Source: Glandiceps talaboti (taxonomy: Eukaryota; Hemichordata; Enteropneusta; Spengelidae). Taken from it: a stretch of DNA of 64,000 bases. Positions 15,711 to 27,751 of the stretch are shown here, one piece after another; position 1 is the first letter of the stretch; each line of letters starts with the position of its first letter. The position numbers and the translations under genes are program-made. The notes beneath the pieces are model-generated. The model had not been told where the DNA came from, made no database searches, and worked only from the letters and a program-made list of their open reading frames with translations. The stretch spans positions 12,659,251-12,723,250 of the forward strand of contig NC_135554.1 of assembly GCF_964340395.1 (NCBI RefSeq), given 5' to 3'.

Positions 15711-16412
15711 TGTTACAAAGTATATAACTGTATTATAAACACAGTAATTGTATCTAGGTTACCCGACCGTGTGAGGTCTAATTGATTAATGAGATAGTAA
15801 TACGAGCTAGACCATGTTATTACTTGTAATTAAGTGAACGTTTGCAAGTGTCACTACAAGTGATAAATCACAACTTTTAATGAATTCAGCCTTAGTAGAA
15901 AAGAGTATTTTCAAAATAGATTATCTCTGAATTAAATTAACCGTAGTTCATAAACACTTCCTATATAAGGAAAAGAATTGAAGTTTACTGTAAACATGTT
16001 ATTTACTATAACCATATTTGTATTACGGAATGAAGATTTTAGATTTGAATAAAATGTGAATGTTGGGTGTATGCTAATAAGCTACTTTACACGGAGAGAT
16101 CTTGCGGGGCGGAAGAGAGCAACACGTCTGGATTTACGGTGTCTGATCTGCGTTGTAGTAGGAATACTACGGGGAACTATTGTTTCTATCTAGTTTGAAC
16201 TGCCGTAAGTGAAGGAAAACGAATCCAAAGCTCTCGTATTGTCGGTTTAAGCATACTCCTACTTCACCAAAAGTAATAGTCTGTGTGCTTGTGAGTTTAT
16301 CCCCTGAATACGTGTCCTGAGATTCTGGTACCTCTGAGATTGACTGTGTGCGTTTGAAGTTACAACTTGAATTTGGTCAATAACTATCAACACCAAAGAC
16401 AAGTCTGTAGCA
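15711..16412 (+). repeat. 3' LTR
   Basis: Same length and ends as the 5' LTR, preceded by the polypurine stretch. The near-identity implies a recent insertion even though the interior coding sequence is badly decayed. Confidence 0.9.
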
Positions 16413-16943
16413 CTAGCACCGATTCTATCTCCGTATGTCACACACACAAATCAATTTATCTGACTTGGTAAATTCTTGCCGAGACAGGTGGCGCTCTTCA
16501 TGTGAACTATTACAAACGAATAGTTTTAGTACAGACTGACCACGAGATGTTGATGTAATTTAATGTCAGTAGTTTAGTGGCCAGCGCCATCGATTACGAT
16601 TGGTGGCTCGTATTGACAAATTTATATCGTTCCATCAACATGACACTTAATGTGTGTCAAACAGCCAAATCTTTATTTGATATATTTGATAATATTCTAC
16701 ATTCTTGATTATATAGTTAAAACACAACTCTCCGTCGATGAACCTTATAGTCTTTGGTATGACGTAGTGTGCAGTATATATGCTGTTTAGAGGACCAGGT
16801 TAATTATTTACAGTTAATATAAAATCAGTGTCACCCTTAACAATCCACCATGCAACTCTATGTCAAACAAACGTACTAGTCAGTGACATAGATTGCAAAT
16901 ACATGGGGTCAACAGACTTGGTTTGGTCAAATCCAAAACCACT
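16413..16943. other. 3' flank of Roc-COR gene B
   Basis: No coding sequence is seen. A minus-strand AATAAA (TTTATT at about 16672-16677) about 270 bp after the stop is a plausible polyadenylation signal. Confidence 0.4.
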
Positions 16944-17146
16944 TTATAAATTGCTTAATTTTGGCTTGATAGTAGATGACAGCATTGTGATCAAGTCAAT
17001 TCTAGACAATGTTGGTCTCTTCAGAATCTCAATCAGGTTCTTTACCGTTGCCTGGCTCGTCTGTGACCAATGACACAAAACTGCATCACACGGATTTGTG
17101 TTTGTACTAAACAGTTGAACCTCCTCGTAAGTGTGTCCAAGCTCAC
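16944..17146 (-). CDS. Roc-COR-death-domain protein B, exon 3: second half of death domain and C-terminus
   Basis: The acceptor is ATTTCAG. The split Gly codon is completed, then GELGHTYEEVQLFSTNTNP, AVLCHWSQTS and VKNLIEILKRPTLSRIDLITML lead to a short tail and TAA at 16944-16946. With exon 2 it gives a complete death domain at residues about 980-1060. Together the exons give a protein with a membrane-embedded GTPase core and a cytoplasmic death domain. Confidence 0.87.
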
Positions 17147-17274
17147 CTGAAATAGAATAGAATCAACACGAAACTGTGAAATAGAGAATTTTGTGTCACG
17201 GAAATTCAAGACTAACAAAATACTATTTACACAAACAGGTAGATATATTCACAAACAGGCAGATATATAATTAC

Positions 17275-17416
17275 CTGCCAAATCTCTCCAATCTCCCGAC
17301 AGTTGTCGTTCAACATTCAACTTGTTGCAAAGATTCTTGTATAGTGATGGTGGTAATTTGTCGAGATGGGTTTCCCACTCGGTTTGTACTTGCTCGGGTA
17401 AAGATCCGTTCTTATC
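17275..17416 (-). CDS. Roc-COR-death-domain protein B, exon 2: first half of death domain
   Basis: This 142-nt exon follows a TTCAAG acceptor and ends GCAG before GTAATT. It reads from DKNGSLPEQVQTEWE through LPPSLYKNLCNKLN to LSGDWRDLA. Length, phase and motif match exon 2 of gene A. The 635-bp intron upstream contains no other recognisable exon. Confidence 0.87.
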
Positions 17417-18051
17417 CTTGAATTAAAATATGTAGGCAATTACTAAAATGAACCCTAGGTTTAAAATTGACATTAGACGTAAGCATGTTATCTCGTGCAT
17501 CTTTGTATTACCCGAAGTCAATGATGCCCTGATCCCCTTTAAAACTATTATGTTCAACTTCGATGAAATATAGAAAGAAAGATTACCACATTTCGATACC
17601 TTGAAGTTTTGTTATATATTCATAAAGAAAATAAACTTCTCGAAAACAACAATGAGGGTAGACATTAATGGGGATTAGCTGAGTTTGTGTGTTTTGAATT
17701 ATGAGACTTTTTTACTGCATATTTAAAAGGTACGATTACTAAAGCACAATACATTTAGCAGTGGCGGAAAACTTGCAATTGACTGAACTCTGATCTGGTA
17801 TTAAGATATAACTCGTAAATAATCCGATGATATAATCTATGAAAGAAATAGTCTAAAGGGGAACATTATCTAACTTTGACTAAAGAGGCAAATTCTGTAA
17901 CTTTGAAAACATATTTAAAAAAGTTCATGAAATTCCCTCTACACAATCAATTCTAACAACAATGCCGGAAAACAACAGTAATGTTATAGAAGAAGTGCAT
18001 CTACATTAACATACATTATTCTGGAATGTGGTTTTATTTAAGAAAACTTAC

Positions 18052-20919
18052 GTCACATTTGTCCTGAAATAATTCCACAGTACATTCATGATCGTGGCAT
18101 ATAAACTGAAGCTGTCGTCTTGAATGGTCAATTGGACTCTGATCATGTCCTGCCAATTTTATAACATGTAGTTTATTCACATTTACAAACTCCTCGTGTC
18201 TTCGGACAGGACACGGGACACCAAAAGTGTACTTGAGGTATTGAAAGTCTCTTCTTTGGATGACATTCACTTGTTCTAGTAGCCACTCGATGAATTGTCG
18301 AGAATCACTCCTGAATGCTCTCTGTACAGTTACTTTGATCATGTTCTGATCTGGTAAGTGGTGTATAAGCTCAAGACTGTAGTTTAGTGTCCAATGATAG
18401 CAGAACTGTCCCTTATTGAAAAACAACGTTCTTCTTGTACTTGGGTCGGTGGCTGTAGTCGAGTTGATGCATCTTGCAAGGAGACGGGAAAAGACAACGT
18501 CTGGGTGAACGGCGCCAAAGTCAAAGTAGTACACTTCCCTTCTGTTGTCTTGATTTGATGTAGGATGAACCGGAATACCAGGGGAGTTTCCTTCGCCTTC
18601 ATGAAGAGGCAACAAGCACGGTACTATGAATAACTGCTCTTCTCCCGATCCTGAAGGCACTGGACAGATCAAATCATATGCTTGAAGAAGGGAAAGGATA
18701 ACGTTCTCCGATATTTGCATGGAATTCATGATATGCCTCAATAAGTGACCATGGGCAATATCCTTGGATTCTAACAATGACCAGTAAGGGGCTACTCGAT
18801 GAGAACGCTCTCTTGGAGTAGGAATCGATAACAGATGTTTCATTACATCAACCAGAACTTGGGGGTCAAAGATGATGTACTTCTTGAGTGTTTCGTGGTT
18901 GGGTTGATATATAATCTCACCAGCTCTGTGGAAGAAATCCAACATTTCCTCAAAATTGACGTCTTCAATACCATATTTTGCGGCTACGAATTCTCTAATC
19001 TCAGTGTAAGAACCGATGATAGTCTGCAAACCTTCTCTTTCAGCTGCTTTTCGTCTACTACGTATGAGTTCATGAAAATGCAGGAACTTCACAGGGAAGT
19101 CATTATTCATATACCCGGCGTCTTGCACTTTCATTTCAATCAATTGTTGAAGATTTGCTGCGTTTGTGTCTAGAGGCACAGAGTTTTCTACTGTAAATAC
19201 ACATCTTCCATCATTATTTATAACAAGACGGTTGCAGTATCTAGCGTAAAGGTTTCTGTGCAGGTAATGAATCAGACTGTCTCTACTTGAATGACATGTA
19301 CTATCTCTGTGTGTACCAACAAGAAAGATGACCCCGTCTCTGTGTCGTGCATGGATCGAAATTGAATTTAACCAGAATAAAATTCTTTCAAGTTGTGTCT
19401 CTCTATTTTGGAATGCCTCCTTCAAACTAAAGACGACCAGATAAATTGCATGACTTGCTATAAAGATGTGATGAGTACAATAGTACAATTTATCACCTGC
19501 AAAGTCCCAGAGGCTCAATCTTGTTGGGAGACGTTTAGCATCTTTCTCGTGGGCTTTAAATGCTTCTCTGATTTTCACGATCGGTATTTGTTGGGATCGC
19601 ACTTTCCAATATCCGTATAACTCGATACCGGGATGCGTTACAAAAGATAAGGCTAGAAGCACACAGGAGCAGAGAGACAAGGGTGGTAGTCGAACTGGCC
19701 AACCCATCAAACTGGCAAACAACATTCCAAGAAAGACTCCAAGAATTTTCTCGACCCAATAACCAAGATCAAGAGATGCATCCAGGTATCTGCCTATTAT
19801 GTGGCCAGGATATTTTCCACACCATAGCAACATACCAAGAGAGAAAGATAGGAGGAATGAATTGGTACCAAAGCCTGTCAATATGATACTCAGGATAAAG
19901 AATGCTGGTATCAAATCCAACACCCCTGAGTGAAACAGGAAAGGCAGCTTTTGAGCAATTCTGTTCCAGCATCTAAACAGCATTATTCCCACAAAATTGC
20001 CAATGAGCGTAAGTAAACACTCAGCCAAATGGGAAAAATTTACTTCTGATCGCGCAATTCTTGCAATGAATAGGTCTTCTGGAAATCTGGGCGTGATTAA
20101 TATACAGAATGAAAACGCTATGCCAGTTCTGCAACCAAGACTCTCAAATAACCCCAAAGTGAACCCAAGTGTAAAAAACACAACACAGAATACCATGAAT
20201 TTCAAAATTGTCAGTTGGAAAATATCAAAAGCATCGAGAGTTGCAGCTATCGTCAGCTCGTTTCGGACATATCTATCAAATACCAACAAAATGACAAAAC
20301 CAGTTCCAAATCGATAAACTTCTGTGAGAAAATCCATGCCAAAAATGGTTATCCCGCCGAAGTACACAACCCACTCAAATAAAACATAACCGATTGTAAT
20401 GTCATAGTCAAAAAGGTAAACAAAAGCAACTAGAATCATTGTCATGATTCTTGCGATGGTTGGTGCATATTTACTGAATGTGTACTGGTGGTGGTCAGGC
20501 GGACGTGATATACCACTTTCATTGTTGTTTAAAGTTGGTGTTTTTTGGTAAGCTGTTTCCCTTGCTGTTTTAGCAGTGAACCATGAAGCTCCATATTCAA
20601 AAAAATTATCACGATCACTTCGACATTCCCTCCAGGTTGTGTCGACTTCTGTAGCTTCACATATTTTAGTGTCAATGCCAGTGGTTTTAGCTTCATGTGG
20701 TTGGAATTTCTCACCAGTTAATAATCGTTTTAGGCTTGTCTTACCAACACGTGCATCTCCCAAAAACAGGACTTTGCTTCTGTCTACAGGAAGTCTCCCT
20801 CGGACTTCTGCATCTTTGTAAAATGTCTTTATTTCTTCATCGTTTGACAGAACACTCAGGTTATAGCTGCGGTTGTAACTTGGATGGCCGGAAAGCCAGG
20901 ACTGGAATTTGGTACCCAT
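18052..20919 (-). CDS. Roc-COR-death-domain protein B, exon 1: split Roc GTPase with inserted multi-pass membrane region, then COR
   Basis: This exon encodes residues 1-956 of about 1,070. The P-loop GDARVGKTS is at 54-62 and switch I TTGID at 79-83. Residues 151-430 hold about ten hydrophobic segments, near 153-171, 174-195, 203-221, 234-259, 264-277, 297-317, 333-351, 353-372, 390-406 and 412-428. The GTPase resumes with WDFAGDKLYY at 471-480 (G3 D472..G475) and VGTHRDS at 534-540 (G4). COR follows at about 600-950, with EEMLDFFHRAGEIIY (657-671) and IIFDPQVLVDV (682-692). The start ATG at 20917-20919 lies 11-12 nt after a TTTTACAACAG acceptor. The exon ends GAC before GTAAGT, phase 0. It is collinear with gene A along its full length, including the membrane block, so the insertion predates the duplication. 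Confidence 0.87.
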
Positions 20920-20931
20920 ATTTTGCCAGAG

Positions 20932-21076
20932 CTGTTGTAAAACATAAAAGATGCAAATTGTGTTGCTACTGTTAGTGGTTTTGAAACCACACCTAATCAT
21001 TTCTTTCACGCCTAGTCATTCTCTCTCGATCTCTGATACACATTGCCTAATCTCTCTGAATATGCATGTGTCGCTA

Positions 21077-21130
<54 letters not shown>

Positions 21131-21310
21131 ACTCACTCACTGTTTCATACATACGCATATGCATATACAAGTCTGAATGGATGATTTCTTATTTTTATAC
21201 GGCGAAACACACCTAAGCACTGACTGTCATTAGGTTTGCCAGGGTCATCGATTTATAATAAAGAATGGCAATAAATGATGGCAGTTAATCACATATTCAA
21301 TAAAACAGTC
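20932..21310. other. Upstream flank of Roc-COR gene B with (CTGT)n/(CT)n repeat
   Basis: The 3' splice site of a presumed 5'UTR intron lies at 20932-20933. A (CTGT)n-(CT)n microsatellite spans about 21076-21140. No first exon is recognisable. Confidence 0.4.
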
Positions 21311-21592
21311 CCCTTATCATGCTGTAAATCTTCAGATACTTTACAAACTGGTCATGATGTGACCTGTGCCACACTTGTTATCAGTTTACATAAGTAAAGG
21401 TTTATTCGCGACTGGTTAAATATCTCTAAGAAGTTCAATGACCCCGTCTGATAATGACATCACTTTATACATGTAGACTAGTTGTTTTTTATTGAAACGG
21501 CATGAGGTAATTATGATTTCCTTCTTCCGTGTTCTTCATGTATAAGGATACGAATACTTAAACAAACATTACAGGTTATCTAGGTCACCGAC
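21311..21592 (+). repeat. Dispersed 280-bp repeat, copy 1
   Basis: Starts CCCCTTATCATGCTG and contains CTTGTTATCAGTTTACATAAG and ATGATTTCCTTCTTC. It is recognisably similar to 28735-28993 in the same orientation. No coding potential; family unknown. Confidence 0.7.
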
Positions 21593-21715
21593 ACACAGTT
21601 AGTCACCTAATATTCATTCAGTCAAGCAATCAGCGTAAATATAGTGATGCCATAATATATATGTACACGAGTTAACTAGACCATGACTCAGTTTGCTGAT
21701 CTAGATCGTGATGTC

Positions 21716-21762
<47 letters not shown>

Positions 21763-21899
21763 GCCTGCCTGCCTGCCTGCCTGCATGCATGCATGTATGT
21801 ATGTATGTATGTATGTATGTATGTATGTATGTATGTATGTATGTATGTATGTATGTATGTATGTCTGTATGTCTGTATGTCTGTCTGTCTGTCTGTCTG

Positions 21900-21944
<45 letters not shown>
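21716..21944. repeat. Compound microsatellite (CTGT)n-(CTGC)n-(ATGT)n-(CTGT)n-(TA)n
   Basis: Consecutive tetranucleotide tracts differ by single-base changes in the unit and end in (TA)n. The long open frames of repeated Tyr-Val-Cys, Ser-Val-Cys-Leu or Tyr-Ile residues over this tract are translation artefacts. Confidence 0.95.
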
Positions 21945-21948
<4 letters not shown>

Positions 21949-22033
21949 AGGGTAGAAGAAAATCAAGTCGGGTTTTTCGTCTCGAAACGAAAGACGAAAA
22001 ACCCGACTTTATTTTCTTCTACCCTCAACATAT
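21941..22033. repeat. 93-bp palindrome of a second hairpin family
   Basis: The arms ATGTTGAGGGTAGAAGAAAA and complement meet near 21988. A module follows with CGCTCTGCGTGCAG and CGAGCACTGTACT, then another (TA)n at about 22100-22192. The order palindrome, CGCTCTGC...GAGCACTGT module, (TA)n is the same as in the hammerhead-bearing repeats at 7.2 kb, but no CTGATGA core is present. Confidence 0.75.
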
Positions 22034-22094
22034 ACTCCGCTCTGCGTGCAGACGTATCGAGCACTGTACTACGGACAAATCTTATCACTGACTT

Positions 22095-24047
<1,953 letters not shown>

Positions 24048-24309
24048 ATATAATGATAATAATAATGATAATAATAATCTTTTTTTTTTATACTGGATAG
24101 TTCTTTAAGCATATAAACACTTGTCTCCCAAGAAGTCCAGTCAGGACCATCCCTAATGGGTTCAGTGTTAATGCAGGAGGAAACCGGAGTATCCAGGGAT
24201 AATCTGCGTTGTTCGGTAGAATCAAACTGAACGACACTCTTCTTACTTACAGCATCTTATATTTACCGCAGTGGTAAGAGGCAACTGGTTTAAACCACTC
24301 GGCCACCGA
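24048..24309 (-). mobile_element. tRNA-derived SINE
   Basis: On the minus strand it begins TCGGTGGCCGAGTGGTTTAA, matching the 5' part and A box of a Leu/Ser-type tRNA. It continues through a B-box-like stretch and a non-tRNA central region (with GACTGGACTTCTTGGGAGACA). It ends in an A-rich, (ATT/ATC)n tail at 24048-24090. This is the usual tRNA-SINE layout. I could not assign the family, and the partner LINE is unknown. Confidence 0.65.
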
Positions 24310-26248
24310 CAACCACAGATACACCCCTTACTTTCCGAGTGCTTTTGCATATATAATAAATAATTATTCTTTTCAGCACACCTATCCTTCTCATAATGTA
24401 TATTTTATATTGAATGAATCAACGTTGAATTGTGTGTATTTGAGGAGTAAAGGTAGCTGTTCTAGTCCTGTTCTTGAATTATCAAGCGTTAGCGAATGGT
24501 CAGTTACACAAGGAGGGACAACAAATCTCACAGCATACAGCAAGTCTCTCACATAACATCTTTTCACTGGAAGGATTTGTTACATTTTTGATGAAAATTG
24601 TATTTTTTTTCAGTACGTTTAGTGTATGGAGGTAAATTTGTTTGCTTAGCAGGCGAGATATGACTTCCAATAGCTTTGGACAATATGATACATTTGTATT
24701 GTCCTTCACCGCCATTTTGACCATGGTGCAGCGTGTTGTACTGAATGAACAAAACGCGTTATACTCATCGACAGTGAGTAACAACAAATGAAATCCAGAC
24801 GTGCGTTGAGTTGTGGCACTCGCATTTTTCCTAGAGAAAAAAAGGGCTATGATATCCGCTAGACTGAATTCTAATCTACAATCAATGGGAGGCAGGAACA
24901 GTCTACGCGGAAATAGTATACAATTACATTGTAAACTATTTATGGTATTTGCTTTCAGTATTCAAACGCAATCAAATATCCCCATCCTTGCCTTTTATTA
25001 GTAGTCACATGACATGATATTAGTGTTTTTTTTCAGGATGTTCATTCCGTCTAGGATGTGAAATTTGAAAATCCATGTTGAAATGACAACGTAAAAAATC
25101 GCTTCCGTCTCTGTACTACTAGCCGGTCAACACTGTTTATCGATGTCACGCCACTTCATAGCTCCATATATATTTACAGTTTGATATATAACGGGGTTTA
25201 AGTACATCTAAATAAACTAGTTTACATACAGCTATATCAAGTGCGGCGATGTATACATGTACACGAAAGTAGTTCACTTCTTGTTATGACGTGGAAAAAA
25301 CAACAAATGTTCAAAGGATTGTGAATAGGATAGAGAAACCTTTCATACAAGAAGAGAACGATAAACATCTAGTGGATGTGTCAAGTTAAGTGATCCATAC
25401 CATACTTACCCAGTATTATGTACACGCGTTTATTTTACAGTAATGGTAGCGTTGGCGTAGCTCTCACGGTTGTTAGACTTTTATTTCACGCCCTTCAAAT
25501 CAGTTCGAGTTCAATGCACTGTACAGACACTTGTACATCTCAAATAAAACAACATAGGCCATAATACTCTACTATCCATCATATTATTGAGTCTCCTATT
25601 TACGACTAAGCGACAACTTGCTTACCTCACTATCGACTGCATGCAGCGACGGTCACTGTGAGACTTCAGTGTTTGTGGACTTTGTTCTTGATGACAACAA
25701 AATAACTAAACTTACTACTGTTTTAAATGACAGCACAGTGTAGTATAACACTGTAGGCTATTTGACTTAAATAGTAAACGATTGGTCACGGGATTCTCTG
25801 GGTAAAACCACTAGAGACAGGTCATGGACAAGAAGTTTATTTCCGTATTTGAAGAAACAAATATCGTTAGCGCGCGAGATAAAGCTGTGTATATGTGGGG
25901 TACTGAAAGAAATACGCGTGTGTTCTACAGTGTAATAACAGATGATATTAAAGATATATTTTGATTTTTAGCACGAGGAAGGCAATCATGAACTTGAAAT
26001 TTGAAATTCATTGATAACATTTTAAGTCGTCCATCTGCTTGCGAAATATACTAGATTATTTATTACCAAAACTTTAAACTTGAACATCTATACAGTCTTA
26101 AAAACCAAATACTTGATTTATTTATTTATTTTTTTAACTCGTGGTAAAATTCATGTAATACGAAGTCAAACTAACGATGTGCTGGATCCAGTAGGCTTGA
26201 GTCAGATGGAAACCAAACAAAATATTATGATGAACGTGTAATGGCTTT
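24310..26248. other. Intergenic sequence, no gene recognised
   Basis: AT-rich, with only short frames lacking recognisable domains. No RNA gene or transposon protein is visible. Confidence 0.35.
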
Positions 26249-26250
26249 CG

Positions 26251-26283
<33 letters not shown>

Positions 26284-26333
26284 AGTGGTTGTTGTTGTTG
26301 GTGGTGGTGGTGGTGGCGGCGGCGGCGGCGGCG
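26249..26333 (+). repeat. Graded triplet repeat (GTT)n-(GGT)n-(GGC)n
   Basis: The repeat passes from TTG units through TGG to CGG units over about 85 bp, then GATGATGACGATG units to about 26400. It is GC-rich in an AT-rich setting. No exon is evident across it. Confidence 0.85.
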
Positions 26334-27091
26334 TCCCCGTCTGCGGCGACTTGAGACCATGACGTTGACGATGTGACGATGATGATGACGATGATGATGA
26401 TTTTAATGATGTGGTTAGCAGATGTTGTTTTCTATGGTCAATTTATTATAATTACCTGGCTTTATCCGTCCTTCTCTTCCAGTAAAATACTAGTTGAACG
26501 TAACAATTCAAACCCTTTTCCCTATGGCAGATGCAAGGATGTTCACGCTACTATCAAACGTTCATAGCATGTACAGATCTGCACCAATGCCTATAATCGT
26601 AAGAATTTATGCATTTGCATAATTACACTAGAAGCCACGGTTGAGTTGAAGCAAGTCGTCTTGATCAGCACAAATCTTACTATCATCGCTACATTTAATT
26701 GTCTGGTTTGACCGTTATCCTACTTCGATCGTCTAACCAACTCGATCGTTTTGCTCGACAAACAATTTACTAATATCGCTTCATCATAATGTGTCAGTCG
26801 CATTGCGTCTGTCGCTACAAATATTCTAATACATTTTTGAATCTTCACATTGATATTCTTTGAAAAGCATACGTTACATGTTTTCTCGCAATGTTAGCTC
26901 TATGTAAGTAAAATATTACTTATAAGATTTTTGTCACATCACGATCAGACGTTTAAAAAAATTATTAGTGGGACGAAATGGGAAAGCGCTATATAAGAAC
27001 CCAACATTATTATTATTATGATCTCGCCCTAAACCACTTAGCTTTTATACACACTAAGAAGCTGCTAGCTGTTGATGAGATTCATCTAGAC

Positions 27092-27092
27092 A

Positions 27093-27168
<76 letters not shown>
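27092..27168. repeat. (TA)n microsatellite
   Basis: About 75 bp of alternating TA just before the repeat module at 27178. Confidence 0.95.
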
Positions 27169-27174
<6 letters not shown>

Positions 27175-27175
27175 A

Positions 27176-27234
27176 CTATTACGCTCTGCCACTGCGGTTT
27201 AGAGCACTATCTTAGCAGATTGATACTCACCGAG

Positions 27235-27289
<55 letters not shown>

Positions 27290-27409
27290 TAACTATATAT
27301 ATATACATATATAACTATATAATATATATAATATATATATAACTCGGTGAGTATCAATCTTCAATCTGCTAAGATAGTGCTCTATACCGCAGTGGCAGAG
27401 CGTAATAGT
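27176..27409. repeat. Two inverted copies of the GCTCTGCCACTGCGG module around (TA)n
   Basis: A plus-oriented module (27178-27237) and an inverted one (about 27343-27408) flank (TA)n-rich sequence. The inverted one runs directly into the hammerhead palindrome at 27410, giving a composite, possibly tail-to-tail arrangement of the repeat unit. Confidence 0.75.
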
Positions 27410-27435
27410 CTTGGTAGTACTGGAACTCTTTCTTG

Positions 27436-27478
27436 GTTGTAACTCGGAGTTTCACGTATTGTGCGATCATCAGACAAC
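27436..27478 (-). ncRNA. Hammerhead-ribozyme-like motif (copy 2, minus strand)
   Basis: On the minus strand CUGAUGA reads 27473-27467, with GAAAC, an intact ACU/AGU stem III and stem I GUUGU/ACAAC. The stem I pairing is preserved although its sequence differs from copy 1. Confidence 0.5.
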
Positions 27479-27486
27479 TCATCAGA

Positions 27487-27529
27487 GTTGTCTGATGATC
27501 GTACAATGCGTGAAACTCCGTGTTACAAC
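27487..27529 (+). ncRNA. Hammerhead-ribozyme-like motif (copy 2, plus strand)
   Basis: CUGAUGA is at 27492-27498 and GAAA at 27512-27515. The cleavage triplet GUU is at 27522-27524. Stem I is GUUGU (27487-27491) with ACAAC (27525-27529). Stem III has a U-U mismatch in its third pair, so this strand of copy 2 may be weaker than copy 1. Confidence 0.5.
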
Positions 27530-27556
27530 AAGAAAGAGTTCCAGTACTACCAAAAC

Positions 27557-27612
<56 letters not shown>

Positions 27613-27630
27613 TTGTAGCTGTATGTACAT

Positions 27631-27751
<121 letters not shown>

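Larger units (their letters stand above)
10934..16412 (+). mobile_element. 5.5-kb non-autonomous LTR retrotransposon
   Basis: Two direct 702-bp LTRs (10934-11635 and 15711-16412) start TGTTACAAAG and end GTAGCA. They flank a 4.1-kb interior. The host tetranucleotide CTAG precedes the left LTR and follows the right one, so a 4-bp target duplication fits. A purine-rich tract (about 15697-15710) immediately precedes the 3' LTR. The interior has a degenerate zinc knuckle (about 12030-12100), a broken retropepsin, a spacer-like remnant (about 12810-12960) and a transmembrane-tail ORF. I find no reverse transcriptase, RNase H or integrase. It looks like a deletion derivative mobilised in trans. It ends 532 bp downstream of the stop of Roc-COR gene B. 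Confidence 0.85.
27410..27558. repeat. Palindrome carrying hammerhead-like motifs on both strands (copy 2)
   Basis: Second copy of the palindrome at 7187-7333, with arms CTTGGTAGTACTGGAACTC and complement meeting near 27480. Point changes relative to copy 1 include paired changes on the two sides of the putative stem I. It is followed by (TA)n at 27561-27609, 27639-27705 and 27720-27748. Confidence 0.75.

Noticed and set aside
18034-18051. Taking the Roc-COR genes as single-exon genes ending at their in-frame stops
   Set aside because: Both have a good GT donor just before the stop and conserved, phase-matched death-domain exons downstream.
19300-19340. THRD in place of NKxD at the G4 motif as a sign of a dead GTPase
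   Set aside because: Roc domains commonly have THxD at G4 (LRRK2 is an example), so this is normal for the family.
24290-24312. Real tRNA gene at the GGCCGAGTGG sequence
   Set aside because: Only the 5' part resembles a tRNA. The rest cannot form a cloverleaf, and the unit has a SINE tail.
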